Assembly (NCBI GenBank): GCA_014898415.1 | Contig: RCTD01000005.1 | Coordinates: 1,054,001-1,118,000, forward strand | Direction: 5' to 3' | Source: Stromatinia cepivora | Taxonomy: Eukaryota > Ascomycota > Leotiomycetes > Helotiales > Sclerotiniaceae | DNA length: 64,000 nt | Part shown: positions 48,101 through 60,964 of the stretch, piece by piece | Layout of the letters: every line of letters begins with the position of its first letter | How positions within the stretch are numbered: position 1 is the first letter of the stretch | The notes under the pieces: generated by a model | Databases searched by the model: none | Told to the model about the DNA's origin: nothing | The model's input: only the letters and a program-made list of their open reading frames with translations | Translations under genes and position numbers: made by a program

Positions 48101-50319
48101 ATGGATGGTACAGACGCTAGGGAAATATTGAAAGTAAATCCTTGTGTTTTCCTCGAAATTAGTATCAGTAAAAGGAGCTGACGGGGCTATCATCCTATCT
48201 CGTGATAACATATTTATCAATCTCCATCTCTATGTCCATTTTCACCTCTGTATATGTATAATGTATCTTAAATATGGAAGTCCAAATAAAACGCAATCAT
48301 ATTCGGAATTCCAAAGTGGTGCTCGATGATTGTGCAGCGTCTAACAGAATCACCTATATAGGTAATCGCTATCTATTCCTATCCTCCTCCTCTGTTCCTC
48401 TCCCTCTCCTCCTTCTTCACAATATACACAAACCCCCAATATCCACAAAAACACACCCAATACCCAGTATCCAATCCACTACACCATCCTACCATCCCAC
48501 CATCTCGAAAATCCATAAAACAACACATATATAATAAATATTAAAAACATCCCGAACCGATACATAAACCCGATCCATGTCACACGTGCCCGAACCGTCT
48601 TCTATGCTTATGTATTCGTATGTTTGCATAGAGTTATGTATAGAGTGTAAATCGGCATTCTAACGTTCGACTTGCATTTCGATTTCCTTGAGTTTTACCC
48701 CATCCCATCCCATCCCATCCCGTCTTATATACATCTTCATTTCAGTCCGCTGATTGATTGATTGGTTAGTAGGTAGATGAATAAATAGATAGATAATTTT
48801 CAGTATTTATTACAGTATGTAATCATCCCTCGTTTTCCCTTAGAGATTTCTTTTCTCTTCTTCTCTTCTTCTCTTCTTAATATAAAATCCAATATAAAAT
48901 CCATTTAAAACCCCATCTCAATATCCATTTAAAATATATACCCTCTTTTCTACACCACCAACCTTAACATCAAGTATATAATCATACACTCTCTAGATAT
49001 ATAAATAATATTTAATCTAACCCAACCCATTATCCCAATATACTCATACTCATACTCATATTTTTATTCTCATTCTCCCTCCTCCTTCCTCTTTCCAATA
49101 TCTATCTCTCGTATACATATATATATATATCGGTCTCTATCTCATTTACTGTATTCGTTTATATCTTGATTCTCATACTCATCCATATACCACACAAATC
49201 TCCAAACCATTCCATACATCCAACAAGCCATCCAATAAATCCCCTTCCCCTCAAAAAATCTCCCATTACACCAACCACACACACCACAACTCCGATATCA
49301 TAAACTCTCACTCAACCTCGTCTATATCATTCTATATCACATCATCTTATATCACATCATATCATCCATCATAAATTATTTAAAGATGATGTTATCTCTT
49401 ACCTCTCTACTCTTCTCCTCTCCCTCGTCGAGATAGTTAAACCAAGTAACTAACTACGCATATCACGACACCCACAATCACATTTATAACCACAATCACA
49501 AATCACAACATCACATCATCACACTCAAAACCACACATCTCAAATCTATTCATTTTCATTTTTCACTTTCATTTTCGAATTTTAATTTTCCTTTCCATCT
49601 CAAGTCCTTCTCTCCTCCCATCTCTCCTCCTCCCATACCTTCACAGACTGTAGCAACAAGATCGTTACACCGGAAACCCCATCTCCTCTCTCCTCCGGGT
49701 CATCTCCCAACTCCTATCTCTCCACCCTATCTCTCCACCCATTTATGCATCCATTATAATCTACAAATAAGCACTTCACCAACCCCAATCCTTTTGCCCT
49801 CCCATCCATCCCATCCTATCCCTCCAAAAATATCAAATATCCTACCTCAATGCGCCCAAGTTCCTCCAATTCTCTAACATTTCTATCATACACATATATA
49901 ATCATCAATCGTACCCTGATGCGTCCCTCTGTCCATCCGCTACCTATCCATCCATGTCGAATGGCCCTGTGTGCATGTGCCAATCATTAGTCTATGCCGG
50001 ATGCAGCTTTTCTTATTTTGCCCTCGTTTGCCAAACTACAGACTCCTCTCCTACATCTGTTCCCCGCAACTCCATATCTTCGACTTGACGATTCTCTACT
50101 ATAGTAGATACGACGAGATGTATGATCTATCTATGACCATTTCAACTACTGCATCTGTGACGAAAAGGTATACCTCTCGTCTACTTCATCATGCTAATAG
50201 TAAGTAGTCTTACTCGACGTCTGTTTCTATTATCTCTCGTTACCCCCAAAGTGACGGAGGAAAACATCAACAATCGACTCTTGTCTTATTTTTAAATCTA
50301 CCATGATCTTGTCCCAAGA
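42119..50319. other. 8.2-kb gene-poor block, G-poor on + strand
   Basis: No gene could be supported between the ssn6 start and the Sif2-like stop codon. About 42.1-43.4 kb should contain the ssn6 promoter and leader. A GATG/GAATGA simple repeat lies at 43826-43888. From about 44.5 kb to 50.2 kb the plus strand is rich in A, C and T and depleted in G, most strongly at 48.3-50.0 kb, with many TATATA, CATCC and CACAT runs. Frames up to 115 codons (45306-45653, 45716-46033) are products of this composition. A non-coding transcript cannot be excluded. Confidence 0.5.
43826..43888 (+). repeat. GATG and GAAT simple repeats
   Basis: A GATG tetranucleotide run (43826-43853) is followed by a short interruption and a GAAT run (43868-43888). 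Confidence 0.85.
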
Positions 50320-52909
50320 TCAACGACTGAAGTTGATGATTGCCAACTGTACAAATCATTAGCATTAATTCCGACAATGACCACACACGGAATACATACC
50401 ACACTACTGCAACCATAAGCCAACTTTTGACCATTCGCATCCCAACTCAGAACATACTCATCTTCTCCATTTGATTCATTTGATTGTGGTGTTTGCCAGC
50501 CATTTCCAGGTGGTCTATTCCAAGTTGCTCGAGGAATATAGGTATCGTCAACTTTCCAAATGAAAACTCGATCACTAGTGGCACCAGCTATAAATGCACC
50601 ATCTGGAGTGAATTTAACTGTAAAAATACTAGTTGAATCAATTGTCATTGAACATTTTTGCTTTGGCTCCGAAGATATCGCGTTCCAAATGCTAATGGCG
50701 CCATCTTCACTCGATGAAGCCAGTAATCTTTCAACATTTTCATTCACTGTGTTAGGAGGTAATGGTTGCCATACGAGGGAAGTAATTGGCCCAGTATGCG
50801 CATTAAATGTTCGAGAACGACCATGCTCGTCCCATATCTAAGGAAATTAGATTAGTGGTGGATAGAATCAACAGTGAAGATACCTACATCAATCATACCA
50901 CTTTCACTACCAGTAGCAAGTAATTTTGAAACCCTGTCGAAAGTAGCATGCGACAATCGATGCTGGTCACGATGCTCAAGTTTCATTACATGTTCAACAA
51001 TTCCATCAGTAATTCGAAATATCTCTAGGAATTCGCCCCCGTACACGATGAAATCCTCATCACTCATCCATAAAGCTTCTAATGGGTATTCGAGAAGAGG
51101 TACCGACGGTAATGTATATTGTATAGTTCGAAAATCGGTCATTGAAGTGATGGTAACGGCTGTTCCAATAGCATTTAGTGTAACTGTAATTGGAGAAATT
51201 GACAAAAACAATGTGTTCGAGAAATTCCATCTCACGGAAATGACTGGAGATTCCATTGGAGCAGAGGTATGCAATAATTGACCTTTAACAGACCAAACAG
51301 CAACATTCGCTGTTCCTTCAGATTGCTCACTGGCAACAAGAATATGGTTCCCATCCGATGACCAGGTAAGCTCATTAACAATTGTCGTTCGGGGCGCTAG
51401 AGGTTCGAGAAGATGAGTACATGGTGGAACACTTCCATTCCCATTCATGTCTGAAGCATTAGGAAGAGTATTACTTCCATTGCTTTGATCAGTAACCGTA
51501 CGCGAAAGGTCCCACATTCGAGCTAATGAATCAGTACCCCCCGCAGCCAAGAAATGTGGTATTCTTGGATTCCATTCGCAACGATATAAAATGGTCGATT
51601 TCGATGCATTATCGTCCAATAAGTCTAGATATATTGTTTCGGTTTTGAGGTTTGAAACTTTATCATATTGGGTACCTTTTTCCGGTCCATTGGTGGCAGT
51701 AATTGGTGAAGGTAATTGTTCTGGTGATGGATAAGCGTGACCATCTCCATTTTGATCACCATCAATTTCCATTGGTGTTGAAGCTGATTCGTAGTAATTC
51801 ACACTTCCATTTCCACTTCCATTTCCATTCGAAATTCCATTCGAAATTCCATTTGAAATTCCATTTTCGTAACCATTGGTAAGTCGAGGTTTCTTTCCTG
51901 GTGGACCATTTGAGATTGAATTTGATTCCTCTTCTAATTGATGTTTTCGGGCAATCTCTGGGTCTTCATTATTGTTGGGGGTTTCCTGAGGCGAAGCAAT
52001 GATTGGTATGGTTCTGTTTGTTGTTTCTAAGGGACCAAAAACTCCCATCGGTAATTCTGAAACATTTCGAGGTAATCCTTGGTGTTGTCGAAATGCCTAA
52101 AAGAAGAAGTATATTAATTAAAAAAGTTCCATTCGATTCTCGATTTCAATCAATTGAATAATAAGAAAGTAAGTAAATGGAGTGAAGAAGTATAATGAAA
52201 TGAAGTGTGAACTGAGTTTAGATGAATGTAACATGTAAAATCAAATAAATATCACAAAATCCAAGTGATTTATGAAATCCATTAAATCCAATAGAAATCA
52301 TACAGGAGTTAAGAATTTGAAACACAGAAAATAGAATGGACACATACCCTTGATGCTTCTCTATTGTATGCATCATAAAGAAGACCTTTGTTTAAAACGG
52401 AGACTAGTACATGCTTTCCGACATGGGGCGCAAATGGTAATAGTTCTGGCTGTTTAACGTCCCACTCTTTTGAAAGGTGACGAGCCGCTTCTTCGTAACC
52501 TGAATAGAAAGGAAAGAAAGAATTTGATCAGTCCAATGATTCTCCATACAATGAAATACGAGTACCATTTTTGTTACCTCAGGCTCAATACCCGAGGAGG
52601 AAGAAGAAGAAGAAGAAGAAGAAGAAGAAGAAAAAGAAAAATAGAAATGAATGAGATTGAGTATATCCTCATCTATTTTCTTTCCTATCTTCTCTTTTTC
52701 TCTTTGAAATAACTGCACTGATTGTAACTATACATACCTGATTCTAAAAAATATCTGCAATGCAATACAAATAATTGCCGTTAGCGAAATGTAATCTCAA
52801 AAATCATTCCGTACCTATAAGAAAAAAACCGAATGAACGGATCACGAGGAAACACGTACTTCCAAATCAAATAATTCACCTTGTCCGAGGTTAAAGTTTC
52901 CTTCGTCAT
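50320..52909 (-). CDS. SIF2: LisH-WD40 corepressor subunit, Sif2/TBL1-like
   Basis: Six exons on the minus strand: 52909-52860, 52754-52738, 52499-52348, 52096-50888, 50837-50400 and 50346-50320, all in frame, 630 residues. Exons 1-3 build the LisH region: SDKVNYLIWKYLLESG-like spacing, actually YLIWKYFLESGYEEAARHL, with the 17-nt second exon supplying its centre. An acidic/Asn/Ser linker with ISNG repeats follows (about residues 150-175), then WD40 repeats from about residue 220 (WNPRIPHFLAAGGTDSLARM, WSSDGNHILVASEQSEGTAN, HTGPITSLVWQPLP, RLLASSSEDGAISIW) ending LAIINFSR. This is the TBL1/Sif2 layout; yeast Sif2 is a subunit of the Set3 histone deacetylase complex and tetramerises through LisH. 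Assigned orthology is strong; the complex in this fungus is inferred. Confidence 0.92.
52594..52640 (-). repeat. TTC/GAA microsatellite inside an intron of the Sif2-like gene
   Basis: A (GAA)n run on the plus strand reads as a long polypyrimidine TTC run in the 238-nt second intron. Confidence 0.85.
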
Positions 52910-54340
52910 TGCTATTTTCGTATTTGAGGACGGCTAGATGTTGTAGATAATGCTTCAATTCGATATTTTGATGATTTGAAAATCTCTGATTCGTGATTGT
53001 GTAGCTTCAAGGTTGATGTATGTTGAATGCAGATGTAGATGTAGATGTAGATGCAGTAAAAGCGATTTGAGTATGGGGTATCTATCGTATTGGATATTGA
53101 ATCGAATCGAATCGTATTGTATGGTTGAGTGGGGGTTATATTATGATTGCGCGCTCGATGCTATGTTGTAAGGACGGTGAGCTTTGATTGTTAAGGAGGT
53201 GATGGTGATGGTGAAGGAGGTGGTAGTAGTGGTGGTGGCAGTGGTGTTAATGGGTAGTGGTGATGTTGTTGATGTAGATGGTTTGTAGGTAGGTATTGTT
53301 GTTGTAGTTATGTTTTTTGGCGGGCTGTGTTGAATTCGAGATTGAGGAATGGGTAGAAAAGAGACTTGTTCGTTGCAGCTAGAAGCTAAGGACGATATTA
53401 AAACCATAGACGAAAGTTGATTGGTTGGAAAGTGGAGAGAGATCCAAAAGAATTAAAGCAGGGGAGGAAGAATCATTGGATAAAGTAAAGTGAAAGCGCA
53501 ACAGGGAACGATCTTATTAAAAAAAATACTAAATACCAAATTAGTACTAACTAAGTATTTCCTACACAAAAATGCTAAATTGTATGAGAATAGGTACCCG
53601 TACTTTAGTAGTATCTCGACTTTGTTCTTTTTGACGATTAATAAGTAGGTAGGTACTAGATACAATCAATGAAAGGTTAGATTCTATGTTTATATTTGGA
53701 GTGAATATGTTATCTAGAGAAGATTATTCATTGGGGAATTTGATTTCATCTACTGTAGCACTGCAGGTTGTTTTATCACAATTCACAAAGGCAAAGGCAA
53801 AGGTAAAATGTTTGAGATGGAAGGAAAAAATTAAAAGGTGGTAACAACAAGCGGTGGCATGGATGTGTTAGAAATACCTACCTAATAGCTAGTAGTAATG
53901 ATTTTTATTGCATGACAAGCAGGAAAACAACGAAGGGAACATTTTCAATCCATCCACATGAACATCCACATCTACGGAGTACTATTGTACTCTGTATTTT
54001 TTGATTCAAGACTTTTTTCAAAAAAAAAACCCATGTCAATCTTTTTATCAAGCATTAGTACCACCCACCCGTTACCTACAGTAAATTGACAGGGGGTCAT
54101 ACACGGGAATTCAGATATTAAGATCAAAGAAAGGGTCGATCTTTCGCCTAGCGACCAGACCGGGTGTTTATATTACTCCAAGGGGACGAGGAAGTGGCCG
54201 GACAGAAAAGAATAGGCCAAGCCGAAACAAATGACAAGGTATAATTACAGTTGGACAAGAATCAAGCGTGATCGTCCTGCCCTATCGAGAATCGAGATGC
54301 ATGTGATGGCTTGAACCCGGTTAAAGAATGGAAGGGTTAT
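52910..54340. other. Intergenic; promoter side of the Sif2-like gene
   Basis: Contains a GATGTA repeat (about 53030-53055) and a GGTGGT-rich stretch (53205-53280), then ordinary AT-rich sequence up to the retroelement. No gene seen. Confidence 0.5.
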
Positions 54341-54452
54341 TGGTACAAAGTTGTATTGTGTAAAAAGAATAAAGATTAGAAGTAATGGGATAAATCCTAT
54401 CTAAAATAAGATCTCTTATTTAATAAGCTAAGCTAATGATTAATTGGTAACA
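54341..54452 (-). repeat. 3' LTR (left copy), 112 bp
   Basis: Plus strand begins TGGTACAAAG and ends TTGGTAACA; it pairs with the copy at 60848-60959. The GTTAT duplication lies at 54336-54340. Confidence 0.88.
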
Positions 54453-55574
54453 AATGCTGTTAATAAATAATGCTTTACCCCAAAATATAGTAAAAAATAA
54501 AGCGAAAGTTATTTCCTCCCAATTATTCCCTTTTTGGATTTATCTATTAAAATATATTTGTAATTCTATTCCTCAAACATTCTAACGATTTCTATTGGAA
54601 CCTATTTATCTAACTTCTATTTATTCCATTCCATCGTTTTTTCCTTTGAATCGAATTAAATATTCTATTAAAACTCCTTTTTCTCTTTTACATTGCTTTC
54701 GCTTATACAAAATACACTTAAGAACTAATTCAGGATTCTGCAAGATTCCTTATACGAAAAGGTGTCGATAAGGATCTTGAGTTGGGTTTGGGGCTGATTC
54801 GAGGTACGCAATATTGATAACTAAATGAACCTTTATTGTATCAAATAATTCGATTCTGTATATAAGATATCCAATCCTTTTCAGCATCTTAAAGGGTCCT
54901 ACGAATTGCTGTTCGATCTTTATATTTCGTTCTGCGACTCCTAATATATTGTAACCCCGGTGTAATCTTAATGATATATAATCTTTAGTATTGAAAAATA
55001 TAGATTTGTATTATTGATTATAATATCGTTTTATAAATATAATTGTGAATTTGATTGTATCTATTGCTTTAATTCTTGCTGGATTGTATTTTCCATTATT
55101 CGCTGACTTTATTAAGTATATCTGTATATTATTTGAAATAGCAGGATTCTGGTATCTTTCTGGTAAATCCTTGTAGGTTAAGTCCATTAATGTATTTGTA
55201 ATAATATCTATCGGTTCTTTGATCCTAATATTATATATTATTATTATAGATATTATATTTGTTTTTTGTGAAGTAGAGTTCGATAAAGTTACAATCATAA
55301 ATGATAAAGTCCTTAATTATAAAGATATATTGTTTATCGTTGATAGATAATATTTTAAAATAATCTTTATTGTTTGGTTTGTATATTTATTTGCATTATC
55401 AATTTATAAATACTAAACAGTATTGAATAATAGTTTTATATTCAATGAATCTATCATTCCTTTTCAGATTTCTGATATGAATTTCCTATTTCGATCCGAA
55501 ATAATGGCCTGCGGAATACCCTAAAGAATTCCTAGCAAATATGAGATTAGTGTATTTCTTTATTATGCTGTATT

Positions 55575-56071
55575 TTATATCGATTTTCCTGGGATAATTG
55601 TGATTGCTTTTGATAGCTTATCGGTTATGGGTAATATATAATCGAACAAATCTGGTACAGATTTTGATAATACCAAAATAAAATTGATTAAGATAATATG
55701 AAAGATATATAATGATATTAGAATCGATTGCAAAAATCTGTACAATTGGTATCTTAGTATCAATGATACCCTATATTAATAGCAATAATACAGATATACT
55801 CGTAGTTTTTTGAAATATTAAAAATGTAGAAATTGGTAGAGATTCTTTTGTGGGTACGATTATAGTCCAAATAACCGATTTGATTGTATACATATTTGAA
55901 TATTTCGTCTTTCATATCTTTAAATATTATTGGTTTTCTTTTGGTATATATATTATCTGGTTTAGTATAGAGTATATCTTGTTTAAATTCGAATGGCAAA
56001 TCTGTAGTATTGATTCTAAGGCTTGAATTTTCCTTGATTTTGTTGATCAGTTTTGTTGTTTTGGAATCCAA
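55575..56071 (-). pseudogene. Integrase remnant of the gypsy element
   Basis: Two abutting minus-strand open stretches resemble the N-terminal zinc-binding region and the start of the integrase catalytic core. Key zinc-binding His/Cys positions appear replaced (for example Tyr where His is expected), consistent with C-to-T damage. It is non-functional. Confidence 0.75.
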
Positions 56072-57149
56072 TATATATAATATTTTAAGTTTCTGTAATC
56101 ATATTTTTTCGATTTGCAAAACTGTAATGGGATATATTAGTTTTGAGTATATGTTGTATATTTGTTCGGTTGCATTTGTAATTTGTTTTTGAATTGTTAT
56201 ATCAATGATATACAATTTCGATAATGTATTAGAGATTATATTGAGTTTTCTTGGTTTATATCGAATATCGAGTTTAAATCTGGATAAGTATTTGGAATTG
56301 TATAAATAATATGGATTTAATTGTATTAATGATAATATATTTATAAATGTTTGAGTTGTTATTTGGATATTGATTAAGTGATTTATATAAATAATAGTCG
56401 GAAGCTTGAATAATTCTATTAAATGTTTGATCCTTGAGATTATTTAATATAAATTTATAATCTTTAATTCTGTCGGTCAATAATTCTTTTCGGCGATGGT
56501 AATTAATTTAAACAAGAATATGATGGATTACATCGATTTTTGAATTGAAGGATTGATATCGAAGTGATAGATTATATCTTCGATATCATTCTTGGATATA
56601 TCAATATCGATATAAAATCTTCGATCTAGATTGAAGTGATATAAGATTGAAGATTTTCGGAAGGTTTGTTAAAGATTTGTAAATAATTTCTATTCTCCTT
56701 TTGTAATATCCTTGAATCGAGCTTGAACAATTTTACGTTTTCTTTTCGTTTTTGATAACTTATTTTCTTTATAATTCTATAATGTTTTGTTTAATTCGTA
56801 TTTTCTGTTTTGCAGATCTGCGGATAGCCTAGTATAATATAGAATATATTGTTGTAAGTATCCAATCAGTTTTAGATAATATTCAAGTTATTTCAATATA
56901 TACGGGAATGTTAAAGCCTGTATAGCCTCCAGTTTGTTCTTTGCAGAAGCCAGTTTTAATGTATTTACCTTTTGATTAAACAATGCAATCGAGGGATAGG
57001 ATAAGAAACATTTTTTAGGATTCAATATTATATTAACAGTTCTGAATTTGATGAACATTTATTTAAAATGTGTTGTATACTCAAGAAATGATCTATTGAA
57101 AATGATTATATCATTAATATAGGTGTATACGAATCCTTGTTCTAATCAG

Positions 57150-57437
57150 AGAATGTTATCGATTCGTTTTTGAATATATATTGGTGAATTTCTGAAATCC
57201 ATTACAGTACAGATAAATGTTTTTTGGTTATAATACAATAATATAATAAAGTACTTTTGATATTCCAGTTTGACTTTTCATTGATAAAAAAAGCTTGCAC
57301 AATCAATAGTTGAAATAAAAGGATAATTTATTACAATTATAATTATATCTGTTTGAATAAAAATAGGATATATATCTAGATTCGTAATACAATTAAGGGT
57401 ACGGATGTCGATAATAACTTTGCCTTTCTTCTTTACA
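57150..57437 (-). pseudogene. Reverse transcriptase remnant of the gypsy element
   Basis: The minus-strand translation follows the gypsy RT fingers/palm sequence, including the first catalytic Asp region (STIDCASFFYQ). The next codon is TGA where Trp (TGG) is expected, a G-to-A change typical of RIP. It is non-functional. Confidence 0.8.
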
Positions 57438-60400
57438 ATACCCTTAAAATTTATAATATATCTTTATATAATAAATATTAGGAAATTGAAAGAACTCAGT
57501 TTTTTGGTCTATTTCAATTGATGTTGATAATACAATTTGTTAAAAGTCTGGTCGATTAAAATTTGATCTTTTCGGTTTATTAAATAAATTTTTGCTTTAT
57601 CGGGCCGAAATTTTGATTTCTAATCTTTGCAGAGCTTTATTTTTAATTCCTTGCCTTCTAATGTAAATACAAATTTCTAATATTTTTTTTATAATATGAA
57701 TTCGTTTTATACTATTTCCTGAAACAGAAATCGTTGAATAGTATTTCCAAATACTATCATTCTATTCAACAAAATAACTTCTTATTTTAGATCGATATTG
57801 TTTATACTCGAATTTCCTTGTTACATTTTTGCATTTATAAATATTTACAAAATTATAATTGCTGCTGTTACTAATAATCCTTTAATTAAGAAGTGTTTTA
57901 TAGAAAACTAATTTCTAATTGAGATTCCTACAAGATAATAAATATCGATTTCATTTGTTGTTATTATAACTTAGATATTAGAATCCAATATATTTCCCAA
58001 TTTCAAATTCCGTTGTACAATTATTTCCTTATCGATAGAGTTTTTTATTATAACAGTTTTGCACGAATTTATAATAATATATACAAAAGATATAAAATTG
58101 TTTTGCTGAATTGGTTTATATAATATATTATAATCTGGCAATAAAATGTCATCGCCTTTTCTATTAACCACTATCACAAATGCTCCAGAATAAAATAGAA
58201 TCATTATCTTTTCTTGAATATAAACAGCAATCTTTCTTTCGATATCCTTGATTTTGGTTACAATTTTAATATGTACATTTATACAATATAGAAGAATTAA
58301 TTGTTAACTTCCAAAATCTATAATCCAATCCTCCAGATCGATGATATCTATTCCTATCAGCATTCTAGCTTCCAGTATTTCGACAATATAAACTTCATAA
58401 TTGAATTAAATAATCGTTTTATTTGTTATTAGCAAATAGAAATCGAGATTTATATATTGATTAGCATTATATCGTTGATTTTCTAATCCGCATACCTTTA
58501 TAGATTTATTTATTATGAAAATCTTAATTATAAGATATATCTTTATCAAAAAGCTTCTATCAACAAGACTTATTCCATATCCTATATCTAAGCAAACAAA
58601 ATATATATCGTTTTATAAACTATTTAATACTACTTTGATTTTAGTATACTTATATCTACGAAATGTATATCCAAGCAGCGATTTATTGGCATTTATAATT
58701 GATCGAATAATATATAATCGGTTTAATGAAAACTTAGAATTAACTTGATCTGGATTATCGATGATAAGAAGTAATATATTTGCTATAATTGTTGATGATT
58801 GTTCGAATAAAATTGGCTTTGATAATATTGATTTGTATTTGTTTTTATATAATTCTTGCAAATGAATATATAATTTATTCTTGTTACGGAATTTCGCTCT
58901 ACAATTATTATATTAGTAACGATCTTCATCGAGATTGATAATACAAGTTTGTTTGAAAGAAGCCTATTTGTAATTCAAATTGGTTATCAAAAAAATAGAT
59001 CTTGATTTCTGAGTTTCATTATCAATTTGTGAAATAACTATATTTAATTGATAACTGATTTTCGGGTCTATATTATATTATATATTTCATATTTTAAATA
59101 CCTTTCCTTTAATTTGTATATAATTGATATATAATACCTCTACCTCCTCCTCACTATTTTGATTATCCAGATTTGATTCCTCCGATTTATAATCCAGCCC
59201 TTGATAATAAACTTGATCATAAACATCGACATTATAGATATCCAGATCAACTGCTTCCTGGCTTAGATTATCTCCTCTAATATTATATACTCATTGTTTG
59301 CCATTATATTTATTCAAATGATACTCCTTTTTCCAGAATAGCTTTTTATCCTATATTTTGTTGTTTTTTTTAACACCAAATTTTCTGTTAACATTATTAT
59401 TCCTAAAAATGAAGGGGTCCTTATGAAAAGCAAAAAAGGGAATATTTCCATGATCACTCCAGCAATATAGTTTATAAAATGAAAAATGTTTATTATCATA
59501 ATGATTTGATAATCGGTTATTGTTATAATTGGAACACCAAATATCGAACCAGTTATCCTTTTTTTATTCAATCTGCAATATAAATGTAATAAAATTGATA
59601 TCCTCCATAAACATCAAAATATAAATTCGAAGCTTTACTAATAAATGCCAATGAACAATCAGCATCTATATATATTCCGATTCGATTATCCCTATACTAC
59701 ATCCTAGAACAACTATATTCTAAATATATTCTTCGGGATCTTTACATTGTCGAATATTTTCAATAGTATATTTAAAGCACTCCAACTTCTCTAAAATTAT
59801 ACCTAATGATATATAAAAGCGGTTTTCCAATTTTATACATCAATTTTCAATGTTTGCTTTAAAACCAGTTTGTATTATATTCGAGATTTCGTTAATATAC
59901 TATAACTCAACCTTACCTCTCAAATATTGATCCAATTGAACAATAACAATATAAACAATAAATAATCCATCCAATATACCAATCGATTTAGCCTTTATAT
60001 ATATTGTAAATAAATATACATTATAATAGACAATCTTGTTATCGATAATCTTTATAAAGAATTCAGCTTTATTATTTGAATTTAGAAAACCCATATCTTG
60101 TAAACGAAAACATACAGTACCATCCCTATTATATTATTATTATAATAGAATTTGAATAACAATTAATAATTATTGAAACTATTCTATAAAGAATATCATA
60201 TTAGTAATAATAATTATCTTGTTAAAGGCTTTTTGACTTATATTATCGAAAAGTTTTTGATATTCTAAAAATAAAGTTAACATCGATAATATCAAATCGC
60301 GATTTTTGTTTAAGAATTACAATAATACTAATAATATGGATTATATAATATTAGCAACTCTTATATAATTATTATATCAATCAAAAAGTATTATAGATAT

Positions 60401-60847
60401 TGACTAAGGATAAATTGATATAAAAAAAATATTTGCAAATATTGAAAAAAAACCAGCTTAATTGTTTATTATTGTTCCACTTCGTATTTTCTATACAAAT
60501 CAAGTGATTACATAAAGTTATTTGAATGATAATTTGTTTTTTGCTTTAAATCATTCGATGAGGAATTTTTCGATTAGAAGTACTTTTGTAATAGTATCTT
60601 GGAGAAAATCGATATAAGATATTTTGGCATTTGTGATGCTCTTATTATTTATACTTGAATTTATAAATACCCTATTTCAAAAATATTTCGATTTTCTTTC
60701 AGTGTATAAGATATGATAAAAACGAACATTAAACAATTTGAAAGAAAAAACTTAATTATTTGAAAAAGATATATCAATTAATTATCTGGCGCTTAATATT
60801 GATGGAATTATTATTGATGAAAAGGTTTTAAAGGATTTATTATTATT

Positions 60848-60959
60848 TAATACAAAATTGTATTATATAAAAAGAATAAAGATTAGAAATAATAAGGTAA
60901 ATCCTATTTAAGATAAGATCTCCCATTTAGTAAACTAAGCTAATGACTAATTGGTAACA
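60848..60959 (-). repeat. 5' LTR (right copy), 112 bp
   Basis: Begins TAATACAAAA on the plus strand where the left copy has TGGTACAAAG, and ends identically (TTGGTAACA). The GTTAT duplication follows at 60960-60964. Confidence 0.88.
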
Positions 60960-60964
60960 GTTAT

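Larger units (their letters stand above)
54341..60959 (-). mobile_element. RIP-degraded gypsy (Ty3-type) LTR retrotransposon
   Basis: The element is 6,619 bp, bounded by two direct repeats of exactly 112 bp (54341-54452 and 60848-60959) and flanked on both sides by GTTAT, a 5-bp target-site duplication. The coding direction is minus: on that strand the order is a decayed gag/protease region (about 58-60 kb), reverse transcriptase (about 57437-57150, KGKVIIDIRTLNCITNLDIY, then FISTIDCASFFYQ and RNSPIYIQKRIDNI), and integrase (zinc-binding block at about 56071-55760; core at 55763-55575 with LFDYILPITDKLSKAITIIPG). Gypsy order RT before integrase is thus visible. The interior is extremely AT-rich with stops in every frame, and LTR differences are mostly G/A or C/T transitions, as expected from RIP. 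No intact protein remains. Confidence 0.9.

Noticed and set aside
54305..54330. GGGTTCAAGCC-like tRNA T-loop on the minus strand
   Set aside because: No matching acceptor stem, anticodon stem or D-arm could be laid out around it.
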